Shown here: positions 7,048-15,796 of the stretch, one piece after another
How positions within the stretch are numbered: position 1 is the stretch's first letter
Layout: every line of letters begins with the position of its first letter
Assembly: GCA_948602995.1 (NCBI GenBank)
Contig: CAPEBR010000018.1
Location: 1 to 64,000, forward strand
Source: an uncultured Dorea sp.
GTDB taxonomy: Bacteria; Bacillota; Clostridia; Lachnospirales; Lachnospiraceae
DNA: 64,000 nt
Reading direction: 5' to 3'
Made by a program: the position numbers and the translations under genes
Notes under the pieces: generated by a model
Told to the model about the DNA's origin: nothing
What the model saw: only the letters and a program-made list of their open reading frames with translations
Databases searched by the model: none

Positions 7048-8031
7048 ATGGTGGAGAAGTATAGTATCAGAACAGATCTGGCACTGGAGCAAAAAGAGCG
7101 GTTTGAGTCAGATCAGGTTGAAGTACAGGGGGTTGTACTTACGGAGGAAGTAGACGAGGAACGGGAGATCAAGGTGACAACGGTGAAGATTGAGACAGAA
7201 AACGGGGCTAAGGTTATGAAAAAGCCTGTAGGGACGTATATCACCATGGAGGCCCCAAATATGGCAGTGCCGGATGAGGATTACCACAGGGAGATTTCCG
7301 CAGAACTTAAGAAGTTTCTGGCTAGTATCATGAAGGGAGATCAGGAGGATTACTCTGTGCTTGTGGTAGGGCTGGGAAACCGGAAGGTGACTCCGGATGC
7401 ATTAGGCCCCTATGTCGTGGATAATCTGAACATTACCAGGCATATTGTGAAGGAGTATGGGAAATATGCCATGGGGGAGGAGCATGTCAGGCTGGTAAGC
7501 GCCATTGTACCGGGCGTGATGGGACAGACAGGGATGGAGACAGTGGAAATCATAAGGGGAATTGTGAACGAGACCAATCCGGATCTGATCATTGCCATCG
7601 ACGCGCTGGCTGCCAGGAGCTCAAAGAGGCTGAACCGGACCATCCAGATTGCGGATACGGGGATTAATCCGGGATCCGGCGTGGGAAATCACAGGAATGC
7701 CATTACCGAGGAGACGGTGGGGGTTCCGGTACTTGCGATCGGGGTTCCGACAGTTGTGGATGCGGCAACGATTGTCAATGATACGATGGAAAATTTCCTT
7801 GCGGCTCTTGAATCGTCAGAATCATTAAAGGGAGTCGGGGTAGTGATGCAGGGATATAGCGCCGCGGAAAAATATGAGTTGGTGAAAGAGCTCATTTCCC
7901 CGCACCTCAATGGGTTATTTGTAACACCAAAAGATATTGATGAGACAGTGAAGCGCATCAGCTATACCATATCGGAGGCTTTAAATATGCTGTTTTCCGG
8001 CTGTAATTCACAGGATAGTGCATCCTGGTAA
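7048..8031 (+). CDS. gpr: Germination protease (GPR endopeptidase)
   Basis: Aspartic-type endopeptidase that degrades small acid-soluble spore proteins during germination. It is made as a zymogen in the forespore and is cleaved near its N-terminus. The protein has 327 residues. The conserved N-terminal segment YSIRTDLALE is the family's prosegment-junction region. The core includes VVGLGNRKVTPDALGP, IVPGVMGQTGMET and IIAIDALAARS. ATG at 7048 is preferred over 7042 because GGGGAG ends 8 bases upstream of it. spoIIP follows 81 bases downstream. Sigma-G control is expected from other spore formers, but I could not pick out a convincing sigma-G site. Confidence 0.96.
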   Translation: MVEKYSIRTDLALEQKERFESDQVEVQGVVLTEEVDEEREIKVTTVKIETENGAKVMKKPVGTYITMEAPNMAVPDEDYHREISAELKKFLASIMKGDQEDYSVLVVGLGNRKVTPDALGPYVVDNLNITRHIVKEYGKYAMGEEHVRLVSAIVPGVMGQTGMETVEIIRGIVNETNPDLIIAIDALAARSSKRLNRTIQIADTGINPGSGVGNHRNAITEETVGVPVLAIGVPTVVDAATIVNDTMENFLAALESSESLKGVGVVMQGYSAAEKYELVKELISPHLNGLFVTPKDIDETVKRISYTISEALNMLFSGCNSQDSASW

Positions 8032-8068
8032 AGCAGATCGGAAGGGACATGCACATAATGAGAAATCT

Positions 8069-8104
8069 TCCGTCATATAGTGTTAAGACGATAATTATGA
8101 CGGA
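8069..8104 (+). promoter_or_regulatory. Inverted repeat overlapping the spoIIP ribosome-binding site
   Basis: TCCGTCATA (8069-8077) and TATGACGGA (8096-8104) pair perfectly. The right arm contains most of the GGAG (8102-8105) used by spoIIP, so the folded RNA would hide it. The left arm also overlaps CATATAGT (8074-8081), a possible sigma-E -10 element; its -35 partner is weak. Confidence 0.45.
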
Positions 8105-8112
8105 GTGATAAG

Positions 8113-9309
8113 TTGAAGGACGGACAGAGAATCAGCCGGATTCTGATGGCAGCCACAGGAGCAGTTCTTCTATTGTATATAATGGGAAGTATGGGAGCGA
8201 AGGTAAATCTGGAGGAATCTAGAAGGCTCCTGGCAGGACCTAATAAGATGCTTCTGAAAAGTGCAGAAGAGATGTATCTTGGCGGATTTGCCTATTCTGC
8301 GAAAAGCCATCATGTTTCGGCATGGGAGTGGGCGGCAAGACAGGCGATGAACCTGATTCCGCTCGGAACCTATGTAGAGGAAATGGACACGGCAGATACG
8401 GATATTGAAGACCAGGCAACCTATGAAATGATCCTGGCAAGACAGGCAGAAGATGAAAACGAAGTAGATGAGAACGGAAAGCTGATTGGGGAAGCAGAAA
8501 AGGAGCCGGAGGCAGAGACGGCTGCACCGGCTGGCGGAGGAATTGACATTTCCCTTAAAAAGCTAAAAAATTATGAATATCTGGTCAGTAATTTTTATAC
8601 GATTGACAGTACAACCATGACCAGCCCGGAGGAACTCAACGCAGAAGTGCTTCTTGGAAAGGATCTGAAAATAGATCAGAATACAAAGGGGCCGAAGGTA
8701 CTTATCTACCATACACATTCACAGGAAGCATTTGCCGACTCAGAAGCAGGCAATACTTCTGATACGATTGTGGGTGTGGGAGAATATCTTACGAAGCTTT
8801 TAAATAAACGGGGAATTGAGACGCTGCACCACGAGGGAGTCTATGACCTGATTGACGGGGAACTGGACAGGAGTAAGGCGTATGATCTTGCAGAACCAGA
8901 GGTGAGGAAAATCCTCGAAGAGAATCCGGGCATTGAGGTGGTAATTGACCTCCACCGTGACGGAGTAGCAGAAGGAACACATCTCGTGACCGAGATCAAT
9001 GGAAAGCCTACGGCGCAGATCATGTTTTTTAACGGTCTGAGCCGTACGAAGGCAAACGGGGATATCGATTACCTTTATAATCCTTATATTCAGGATAATC
9101 TTGCGTTTTCCCTGCAGATGCAGCTAAAGGCTATAGAGCTGTATCCGGGCTTTACCAGGCATATCTATCTCAGGGGATACTGTTATAATATGAATATTAT
9201 GCCAAAGACACTGCTCATTGAGGCAGGCGCACAGACCAATACGGTAAAGGAGATGAAAAATGCCATGGAGGTGCTTGCCGAAACCCTGGACCAGGTGCTG
9301 ACTCCATAA
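8113..9309 (+). CDS. spoIIP: Stage II sporulation protein P
   Basis: Peptidoglycan amidase/endopeptidase that acts with SpoIID and SpoIIM in septal thinning and engulfment. The protein has 398 residues. An N-terminal membrane anchor (about residues 10-30) precedes an acidic linker and a C-terminal catalytic domain from about residue 190. The domain contains VLIYHTHSQEAF, VVIDLHRDG and LLIEAGAQTNT; the His and Glu residues here are the expected zinc ligands and catalytic residues. The start is TTG at 8113, with GGAG about 7 bases upstream inside a hairpin. It is probably co-transcribed with gpr or transcribed from its own mother-cell promoter. Confidence 0.95.
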   Translation: MKDGQRISRILMAATGAVLLLYIMGSMGAKVNLEESRRLLAGPNKMLLKSAEEMYLGGFAYSAKSHHVSAWEWAARQAMNLIPLGTYVEEMDTADTDIEDQATYEMILARQAEDENEVDENGKLIGEAEKEPEAETAAPAGGGIDISLKKLKNYEYLVSNFYTIDSTTMTSPEELNAEVLLGKDLKIDQNTKGPKVLIYHTHSQEAFADSEAGNTSDTIVGVGEYLTKLLNKRGIETLHHEGVYDLIDGELDRSKAYDLAEPEVRKILEENPGIEVVIDLHRDGVAEGTHLVTEINGKPTAQIMFFNGLSRTKANGDIDYLYNPYIQDNLAFSLQMQLKAIELYPGFTRHIYLRGYCYNMNIMPKTLLIEAGAQTNTVKEMKNAMEVLAETLDQVLTP

Positions 9310-9317
9310 AAATATAT

Positions 9318-9346
9318 TTGATTCGAACCAGAGTTTGTGCTAATAT
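9318..9346 (+). promoter_or_regulatory. Topoisomerase operon promoter with LexA-like box
   Basis: TTGATT (9318-9323) and TAATAT (9341-9346) are 17 bases apart. The spacer begins with CGAACCAGAGTTTG (9324-9337), which has the GAAC-N4-GTTT pattern of clostridial LexA sites. The arrangement copies that of the Y-polymerase promoter at 1115. Confidence 0.6.
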
Positions 9347-9485
9347 GTTGTTATTATTCACAGGCATATAAAGACTCCAGGGAGGATGCGTACTCATGCG
9401 AAGATGATAGATACTGCAGGCTGTAGTACCGGCGCGGGGGCATATTTTGCTTTATATGTCCGGGAATCATGAAAGGATTGGAAAA

Positions 9486-11408
9486 ATGGCAAAAAAGTCT
9501 ACATATGATGCTGACAGCATTACAATATTAGAAGGCCTGGAGGCAGTCCGGAAGAGGCCGGGCATGTATATCGGAAGTGTATCTACGAAGGGGCTGAACC
9601 ATCTGATCTATGAGATTGTAGATAATGCGGTAGATGAGCACCTGGCCGGGTTTTGTACGGAGATACGGGTAACGCTGGAGCGGGATGGCTCCGCGACAGT
9701 CATAGACAACGGGCGGGGTGTTCCGGTAGGGATGCACGCGAAAGGAGTATCGGCGGAGAGGATTGTCTATACCACGCTTCATGCCGGCGGAAAATTTGAT
9801 GACTCTGTATATAAGACAAGCGGAGGTCTGCACGGCGTCGGCTCTTCGGTTGTCAATGCATTGTCTGCATACATGGACGTGGAGGTCAGCCGGGACGGCT
9901 TCATTCACCATGACAGGTATGAGAGAGGAATTCCGGTTATAGAGCTTGAAGAGGGGCTGCTTCCTACCATTGGAAAGACAAGAAAGACTGGTACGAAGAT
10001 TAACTTCCTGCCGGATGATACTATATTTGAAAAGACCAGATTCCGTGCGGATGAGGTAAAGAGCCGGATGCATGAGACAACCTACCTCAATCCATCACTC
10101 ACGATTATTTTCGAAGACCTGAGAGATGGCAGCAAAGAGCGTATTGTATATCATGAACCGGACGGAATTCTAGGTTTTATCCGGGAGCTGAATGCCAAGA
10201 AGGAGGCTGTCCATGATCCGGTTTATTTCAAAGGACAGGCAGAAGGAATCGAGGTAGAGGCTGCATTTCAGTATGTAAATGAATTTCATGAAAATGTACT
10301 TGGATTTTGTAATAACATCTATAACGGTGAGGGGGGCACGCACCTGACAGGCTTTAAGACTACCTTTACAACTGTGATCAACCAGTATGCAAGAGAGCTT
10401 GGAATCTTAAAGGAAAAGGATGCGAACTTTACAGGCGCGGATGTGCGGAATGGAATGACGGCAATTATTTCCGTGAAGCATCCGGATCCGAGATTCGAAG
10501 GACAGACGAAGACAAAGCTTGATAATCCAGATGCCGCAAAGGCCACCAGCAAGGTGACAGGCGATGAGATTGTCCGGTATTTTGACCGGAATCTTGATAA
10601 CCTTAAGAAGGTCATTGGCTGTGCGGAGAAGGCAGCAAAGATCCGGAAGACAGAGGAAAAGGCAAAGACCAATCTGCTGACAAAGCAGAAATATTCCTTT
10701 GACAGCAATGGAAAGCTTGCGAACTGCGAGAGCAGGGATGCACAGCAATGTGAGATTTTTATTGTGGAGGGAGACTCTGCGGGAGGCTCCGCCAAGACGG
10801 CGAGAAACCGGATGTACCAGGCGATCCTGCCCATCCGGGGTAAGATTCTTAACGTGGAAAAAGCAAGTATTGATAAGGTTCTTGCAAATGCTGAGATTAA
10901 GACCATGATTAATGCCTTTGGATGCGGATTTTCCGAAGGCTATGGAAATGACTTTGATATTAAGAAGCTGCGGTATGACAAGATTATTATTATGGCGGAT
11001 GCGGATGTGGACGGTGCACACATATCCACTCTTCTCCTGACACTGTTCTACCGGTTTATGCCAGAGCTGATCTATGAGGGACATGTCTACATTGCCATGC
11101 CGCCTCTGTATAAAGCTATGCCTAAAAAGGGGAAGGAAGAGTACCTCTATGATGACAAAGCGCTGGAAAGATACCGGAAGACCCATGAGGGCTCCTTTAC
11201 CCTGCAGAGATACAAGGGCCTGGGTGAGATGGATGCAGAACAGCTCTGGGAGACGACCCTGGATCCCGAGAGAAGGATTCTCAAGAGGGTGGAGATTGAG
11301 GATGCGAGAATGGCTTCCAGTGTGACGGAGATGCTCATGGGAACAGAAGTTCCGCCGAGACGTTCCTTTATATACGAAAATGCAACTGAGGCAGAGCTGG
11401 ATATTTAA
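9486..11408 (+). CDS. parE: Type IIA DNA topoisomerase subunit B (ParE/GyrB family)
   Basis: ATPase subunit of a type II topoisomerase that forms a heterotetramer with the product of the next gene and alters DNA supercoiling or decatenates DNA; 640 residues. The GHKL ATPase domain has EIVDNAVDEH, DNGRGVP and SGGLHGVGSSVVNA in the first 150 residues. The TOPRIM domain has FIVEGDSAGGSA and MADADVDGAHI. The C-terminal motif includes QRYKGLGEMDAEQLW. The usual KLGN motif is KLDN here. ATG at 9486 is chosen because AAAGGA lies 9 bases upstream and the N-terminus MAKKSTYDAD is typical; TTG 9447 and ATG 9456 lack this. ParE versus GyrB cannot be settled from this subunit alone. Confidence 0.85.
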   Translation: MAKKSTYDADSITILEGLEAVRKRPGMYIGSVSTKGLNHLIYEIVDNAVDEHLAGFCTEIRVTLERDGSATVIDNGRGVPVGMHAKGVSAERIVYTTLHAGGKFDDSVYKTSGGLHGVGSSVVNALSAYMDVEVSRDGFIHHDRYERGIPVIELEEGLLPTIGKTRKTGTKINFLPDDTIFEKTRFRADEVKSRMHETTYLNPSLTIIFEDLRDGSKERIVYHEPDGILGFIRELNAKKEAVHDPVYFKGQAEGIEVEAAFQYVNEFHENVLGFCNNIYNGEGGTHLTGFKTTFTTVINQYARELGILKEKDANFTGADVRNGMTAIISVKHPDPRFEGQTKTKLDNPDAAKATSKVTGDEIVRYFDRNLDNLKKVIGCAEKAAKIRKTEEKAKTNLLTKQKYSFDSNGKLANCESRDAQQCEIFIVEGDSAGGSAKTARNRMYQAILPIRGKILNVEKASIDKVLANAEIKTMINAFGCGFSEGYGNDFDIKKLRYDKIIIMADADVDGAHISTLLLTLFYRFMPELIYEGHVYIAMPPLYKAMPKKGKEEYLYDDKALERYRKTHEGSFTLQRYKGLGEMDAEQLWETTLDPERRILKRVEIEDARMASSVTEMLMGTEVPPRRSFIYENATEAELDI

Positions 11409-11432
11409 AAGGATATATTTATATGAATGAAG

Positions 11433-11474
11433 ATAACGATTCAGGGAAGTGATACACATCCTCTGAATGGTTAT
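11433..11474 (+). other. Intercistronic hairpin between the topoisomerase genes
   Basis: ATAACGATTCAGGGA (11433-11447) pairs with TCCTCTGAATGGTTAT (11459-11474) apart from a G/G mismatch and a bulged base. It is followed by TATTTTCGGG. It could be a partial terminator or an RNA-processing/stability element. Confidence 0.5.
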
Positions 11475-11494
11475 TATTTTCGGGAGGAAATAAG

Positions 11495-13738
11495 ATGCAG
11501 GAATCACAACAGATTATCAGAACCGAATATTCGGAGGTCATGAAAAAATCTTATATTGATTATGCCATGAGTGTGATTGTGGCACGTGCGCTTCCGGATG
11601 TGAGGGATGGCTTAAAGCCGGTACAGAGAAGAACGCTTTATGATATGCATGAGCTTGGAATCCGCTGGGACAGGCCTTACAGGAAATGTGCCCGTATTGT
11701 GGGTGATACCATGGGTAAATACCACCCTCACGGGGACAGCTCCATCTATGAAGCGCTGGTGGTTATGGCACAGGAATTCAAAAAAGGAATGATTCTGGTA
11801 GACGGGCACGGGAATTTCGGTTCCATAGAGGGAGACGGCGCGGCGGCCATGCGGTATACAGAGGCGAGGCTTGCGAAGCTTACCCAGGAAGCATATCTTG
11901 CAGATCTTGATAAGAACGTGGTAGATTTCCTTCCGAATTTTGATGAGACGGAGAAGGAGCCGGAGGTGCTTCCGGTGCGGATTCCAAATCTGCTGGTGAA
12001 TGGGGCGGAAGGAATTGCAGTCGGTATGGCTACCAGTATTCCCACCCATAACCTGGGAGAGGTCATAGATGCAGTGAAGGCCTATATGAAAAATGATGAC
12101 ATCAGCACAAAGCAGCTGATGAAATATGTGAAAGGGCCAGATTTCCCTACAGGAGGGATTGTGGTCAATAAGGATGACCTTCTGAATATCTATGAGACAG
12201 GAACTGGTAAGATTAAAATCAGGGGAAAGGTTGAAGTGGAAGAGATGAAAGGCGGCAAGAAGCGGCTTGTCATTTCTGAGATCCCGTATACTATGATCGG
12301 TGCAGGAATCGGTAAATTCTTAAATGATGTATGCGCCCTGGTTGAGACGAAGAAGACCACGGATATTGTTGACATTTCCAATCAGTCCTCTAAGGAGGGA
12401 ATCCGGATTGTCATTGAGCTTAAGAAGGGAGCAGATGTCAGTAATCTGACGAACATGCTCTACAAGAAGACACGGCTTGAGGATACCTTTGGCGTGAATA
12501 TGCTGGCAGTGGCCAAAGGGCGTCCGGAGACAATGGGTCTTAAGAAAATCATTGAGCACCATGTGGACTTCCAGTTTGAACTTGCCACTAGAAAATATAA
12601 AACACTTCTTGCAAAAGAGCTTGATAAAAAGGAAATACAGGAGGGACTGATCAAGGCGTGCGATGTCATTGACCTGATTATAGAGATCCTCCGGGGCAGC
12701 CAGTCCGTGAAGGACGCAAAGGAATGTCTGACCAGGGGAAACACTGCCAATATTAAGTTTAAGTCTTCCATCTCAAAAAAGATGGCGGCAATGCTGCGCT
12801 TTACGGAGCGGCAGGCAACAGCCATTCTGGAGATGAGGCTTTATAAGCTGATTGGCCTGGAGATTGAGGCTCTGATGAAGGAGCATGAAGAAACACTTCA
12901 TAATATTGAAACCTATGAGGATATACTGAACAATTACGGTTCCATGGCCGATGTGATCATTGCAGACCTGGAACGGATTAAGAAGGAATACGGGCGGAAA
13001 CGCCGCACGGTTGTTGAGAATGCGGAGGAAGCGGTCTATGAGGAAAAGAAGATAGAAGAGCAGGAGGTCGTATTCCTCATGGATCGTTTCGGCTATGCCA
13101 AAACGGTTGATCTGGCAACCTATGAGAGAAATAAGGAGGCGGCAGATTCGGAAAATAAGTATATTGTGAATTGCATGAACACAGGAAAGATCTGTGTCTT
13201 TACAAATAATGGAAGGATGCATCAGGTAAAGATGCCGGATCTTCCCTTTGGAAAGTTCCGTGACAAGGGGATGCCCATTGACAATGTGAGCAATTATGAC
13301 AGCACCCAGGAGAATATCGTGTATATCTGTGATTCTGAGCAGATGCGTTATGCAGCATTCCTCTTTGCCACAAAGCAGGGTATGCTGAAAAAGGTACAGG
13401 GAGAGGAATTCCAGGTGGCAAAGCGTACCATTGCTGCCACAAAGCTCCAGGAGGAGGACGAGGTGGTAAGCGTCCAGGTGATCACGGCAAACCATCAGAT
13501 CGTGCTTCAGACGAAGGAAGGATATTTCCTGCGGTTCGGGGCAGATGAGGTGCCGGAGAAGAAAAAAGGCGCTATCGGCGTCCGGGGAATCAGGCTTAGA
13601 AAAAAGGACGAGCTGGAGCAGGTATATTTGTTCCCGGATGGCACAGAGTGCAGGGGCATGTTCGGAGAAAAAGAGGTGTCCCTCCACAAGCTTAAGGCAG
13701 GAAAAAGAGACGGGACAGGGACGAAGACGAGAGGATAG
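11495..13738 (+). CDS. parC: Type IIA DNA topoisomerase subunit A (ParC/GyrA family)
   Basis: DNA-breaking subunit; 747 residues. The quinolone-resistance region reads HPHGDSSIYEALV, and the active-site Tyr is in AMRYTEARL near residue 118. The winged-helix and tower region and a long coiled coil (about residues 370-510) follow. The C-terminal beta-pinwheel contains repeated blades such as FTNNGRMHQVKM and LQTKEGYFLRFG. The GyrA box (QRRGGKG) that gyrases need for negative supercoiling is absent; the corresponding loop reads KFRDKGMPID. That points to topoisomerase IV rather than gyrase. The Ser-Ser of the quinolone region is retained. The partner gene is 86 bases upstream. Confidence 0.87.
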   Translation: MQESQQIIRTEYSEVMKKSYIDYAMSVIVARALPDVRDGLKPVQRRTLYDMHELGIRWDRPYRKCARIVGDTMGKYHPHGDSSIYEALVVMAQEFKKGMILVDGHGNFGSIEGDGAAAMRYTEARLAKLTQEAYLADLDKNVVDFLPNFDETEKEPEVLPVRIPNLLVNGAEGIAVGMATSIPTHNLGEVIDAVKAYMKNDDISTKQLMKYVKGPDFPTGGIVVNKDDLLNIYETGTGKIKIRGKVEVEEMKGGKKRLVISEIPYTMIGAGIGKFLNDVCALVETKKTTDIVDISNQSSKEGIRIVIELKKGADVSNLTNMLYKKTRLEDTFGVNMLAVAKGRPETMGLKKIIEHHVDFQFELATRKYKTLLAKELDKKEIQEGLIKACDVIDLIIEILRGSQSVKDAKECLTRGNTANIKFKSSISKKMAAMLRFTERQATAILEMRLYKLIGLEIEALMKEHEETLHNIETYEDILNNYGSMADVIIADLERIKKEYGRKRRTVVENAEEAVYEEKKIEEQEVVFLMDRFGYAKTVDLATYERNKEAADSENKYIVNCMNTGKICVFTNNGRMHQVKMPDLPFGKFRDKGMPIDNVSNYDSTQENIVYICDSEQMRYAAFLFATKQGMLKKVQGEEFQVAKRTIAATKLQEEDEVVSVQVITANHQIVLQTKEGYFLRFGADEVPEKKKGAIGVRGIRLRKKDELEQVYLFPDGTECRGMFGEKEVSLHKLKAGKRDGTGTKTRG

Positions 13739-13750
13739 GTGTGCGTCAGG

Positions 13751-14467
13751 ATGACGGAAAAAGCGGGAGGAAATACAGAAGAGAAAACCAAAGGAATGAA
13801 AGGGACAGAAAACACAAGGGAAAATAGCGGAAGGGAATGTTCTGAGGAGACAGTCAGGGAGGCAAAGACCCAGTATATGACACAGGAGAAGAGCCAGGGG
13901 GAGTATACGCTGGAGGATTATTACCAGATTCCTGACGGGTACAGGGCAGAACTGATCGACGGCGTGATCTACAATATGGCAGCGCCCTCACCGCTCCATC
14001 AGTTGATCGGAGGAAGAATTTTCAAGACATTTTCGGATTACATAGACAGAAAAGAAGGGATGTGCATACCGGCCTATGCCCCGTTGGATGTGCAGCTGGA
14101 CTGTGATGACAAAACGATGCTCCAGCCAGATGTTCTCATTGTCTGTGACCGGAAAAAGATCCGCAAGGGCGTCATCTACGGCGCGCCGGATCTAGTTGTA
14201 GAGATCCTCTCAGGTTCTACAAAGAGAAAGGATATGACAGTAAAGCTTGCGAAATACGCAGCAGCCGGAGTCAGAGAATACTGGATGGTGGATCCGGATA
14301 AGAAAAAGGTGATTGTATACGAGATGGAGGATGACCTGAATGTGTCTATATTCGGATTTGACCATGAGATTCCGGTCCGGATCTTTGGAGGAGAATGTAT
14401 GGTTGATTTTAAAGAAATATGGGAGTATGTGAGCTTTTTAGAGACTAAATGCAGAAGAGGAGACTGA
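13751..14467 (+). CDS. Uma2-family (DUF820) PD-(D/E)XK nuclease-like protein
   Basis: A 238-residue protein with a low-complexity, Thr/Glu/Lys-rich N-terminal 45 residues and a Uma2/DUF820 domain from about residue 50. Conserved segments are YRAELIDGVIYNMAAPS, QPDVLIV, APDLVVEILSGSTKRKD and AAGVREYWMVDP; the Asp in QPD and the Glu in VVEIL are the expected catalytic positions of this PD-(D/E)XK superfamily fold. The cellular role of such proteins is not established. The start is uncertain: GTG at 13739 directly after the parC stop is the alternative. It sits immediately after parC and heads a three-gene accessory run. Confidence 0.8.
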   Translation: MTEKAGGNTEEKTKGMKGTENTRENSGRECSEETVREAKTQYMTQEKSQGEYTLEDYYQIPDGYRAELIDGVIYNMAAPSPLHQLIGGRIFKTFSDYIDRKEGMCIPAYAPLDVQLDCDDKTMLQPDVLIVCDRKKIRKGVIYGAPDLVVEILSGSTKRKDMTVKLAKYAAAGVREYWMVDPDKKKVIVYEMEDDLNVSIFGFDHEIPVRIFGGECMVDFKEIWEYVSFLETKCRRGD

Positions 14468-14470
14468 AGG

Positions 14471-14743
14471 ATGTCAGACCAAAGAGAGTGGTCCAGGTCA
14501 AGAGATGATCTGGTGGATGCCGTAAAGCGGCTGGGTTTTCCCGAGGAGCTTGGAGTGGAGATGGCAAAGAATCTGGGCAGTCCGAAGGCAATGAACCGGA
14601 TGGCGTCGTATCTGTACCATGTGAAACCGAAGAGTGTAGAGATGGTAGTGGATGAGATGCTTGCGATATGCAGTGAGATTGATGCCTGGAGGGATAAGAA
14701 AGCGAGTGAGGAGGCCAATGCCAGATTATGGATTAAGCGGTGA
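14471..14743 (+). CDS. Small helical protein of unknown function
   Basis: A 90-residue, charged, mostly helical protein beginning MSDQREWSRSRDDLVDAV. It has no signal peptide, membrane segment or recognisable domain. It starts 3 bases after the Uma2-like gene and ends 6 bases before the YjbR-like gene, so all three are almost certainly one operon. I do not recognise the family. Confidence 0.7.
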   Translation: MSDQREWSRSRDDLVDAVKRLGFPEELGVEMAKNLGSPKAMNRMASYLYHVKPKSVEMVVDEMLAICSEIDAWRDKKASEEANARLWIKR

Positions 14744-14749
14744 AGAGTT

Positions 14750-15490
14750 ATGAGAGAGTTTGTTTTTGAATATATAAAAAAGAAATATAGGACATCTCCG
14801 GAGTACCCGTGGAGAAACGATCAGACCAGTGCCGTGTTCCGGCATGAGGATAATCGGAAATGGTTCGTGCTTGCCATGGAGGTTCAGAGGAACAAGCTGG
14901 GGCTTTCCGGCGGGGAGCATGTGGATGCAATGAATCTTAAGATAGATGATCCGTTCTTCCGGGATACGCTGATCCGGGAAGAGGGGATTATGCCTGCCTA
15001 TCATATGAATAAGCTCCATTGGATTACCGTGCTTTTAGACGGCACGGTTTCAGAGGAACGGATTTGTGACCTGATTGACCTGAGCTATATGGCAACAGCC
15101 TCTGCCAGAAAAAAAGAAAAGGTACGTCCGCCAAAGGAGTGGGTGATTCCGGCCAATCCCAGATACTATGATATTGAACATGCCTTTGATCAGACAGACC
15201 AGATAGACTGGAAGCAGGGGAGAGGTATAAAAAAAGGGGATACGGTATTTCTGTATGCAGCTGCCCCGGTGTCGGCAATCCTTTATAAATGCAAGGTGAC
15301 AGAGACGGATATTCCTTATGATTATACAGAGAAGAATCTGACCATTACTGCATTAATGAAGATAAAGCTTAAAAAGAGATACAGGCCGGAGCGGTTTACG
15401 TTCGATATATTGAAAGAGGAATACGGGATCTATGCGATCAGAGGTCCGAGAGGGATTCCCAATAGTCTGAGTGTTGCGCTAAAAAGATAA
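14750..15490 (+). CDS. MmcQ/YjbR domain fused to an EVE-like (PUA-fold) domain
   Basis: A 246-residue soluble protein. The first 115 residues resemble the MmcQ/YjbR (CyaY-like fold, putative DNA-binding) family: REFVFEYIKKKYRTSPEYPW near the start and MNKLHWITVLLDG near residue 86. From about residue 130 the sequence WVIPANPRYYDIEHAF, then GIKKGDTVFLYAAAPVSAI, resembles EVE/ASCH-type PUA-fold domains, which read modified bases or RNA. The fusion suggests nucleic-acid binding, possibly of modified nucleotides; this is inference. It is the last gene of the accessory operon and a strong terminator follows. Confidence 0.7.
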   Translation: MREFVFEYIKKKYRTSPEYPWRNDQTSAVFRHEDNRKWFVLAMEVQRNKLGLSGGEHVDAMNLKIDDPFFRDTLIREEGIMPAYHMNKLHWITVLLDGTVSEERICDLIDLSYMATASARKKEKVRPPKEWVIPANPRYYDIEHAFDQTDQIDWKQGRGIKKGDTVFLYAAAPVSAILYKCKVTETDIPYDYTEKNLTITALMKIKLKKRYRPERFTFDILKEEYGIYAIRGPRGIPNSLSVALKR

Positions 15491-15578
15491 AGGGCGTCTG
15501 TTTAGGAATGTAAAAAGGAGGAGGGAGTGCGCCCCGTGGGTTCCTGGCCTTATTTAGGACATTGGAGAGTAAAATAAG

Positions 15579-15625
15579 AGGCAGTCACCGATGACAAGGT
15601 GACTGCCTTAAAATATGTATTTTTT
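15579..15625 (+). terminator. Strong intrinsic terminator of the accessory operon
   Basis: A perfect 11-bp stem, AGGCAGTCACC (15579-15589) and GGTGACTGCCT (15598-15608), with an 8-base loop and an A/T tail ending in TTTTTT (to 15625). The remaining bases of the 15491-15796 gap hold no gene I can see. Confidence 0.85.
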
Positions 15626-15728
15626 ACAGATCAGCGATAGTTTTTAAATGAAAATATGCCTTCATTCTTGTGAGTACAGATTTTTGTACAGTGCTTTATC
15701 CTATAATGATTTCAACAAGGAAGTTGCA

Positions 15729-15766
15729 CGTAACAGTTTACAGGGATTCCTGCCTGAAGTGTTACG
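15729..15766 (+). promoter_or_regulatory. Structured leader before the small-protein cassette
   Basis: CGTAACA (15729-15735) pairs with TGTTACG (15760-15766), and an inner CAGG/CCTG hairpin sits inside. It lies about 30 bases upstream of the first small gene. A TATAAT at 15702-15707 could be the -10 of the promoter, but I see no good -35. Confidence 0.45.
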
Positions 15767-15796
15767 GTTGATCATTAGCAAGGAGGATAGAATGAG

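Noticed and set aside
9347..9366. GTTATTATTCACAGG as a third TTACTATTCAC-type repeat
   Set aside because: There is no matching right arm (GTGAATAGTAAC) nearby.
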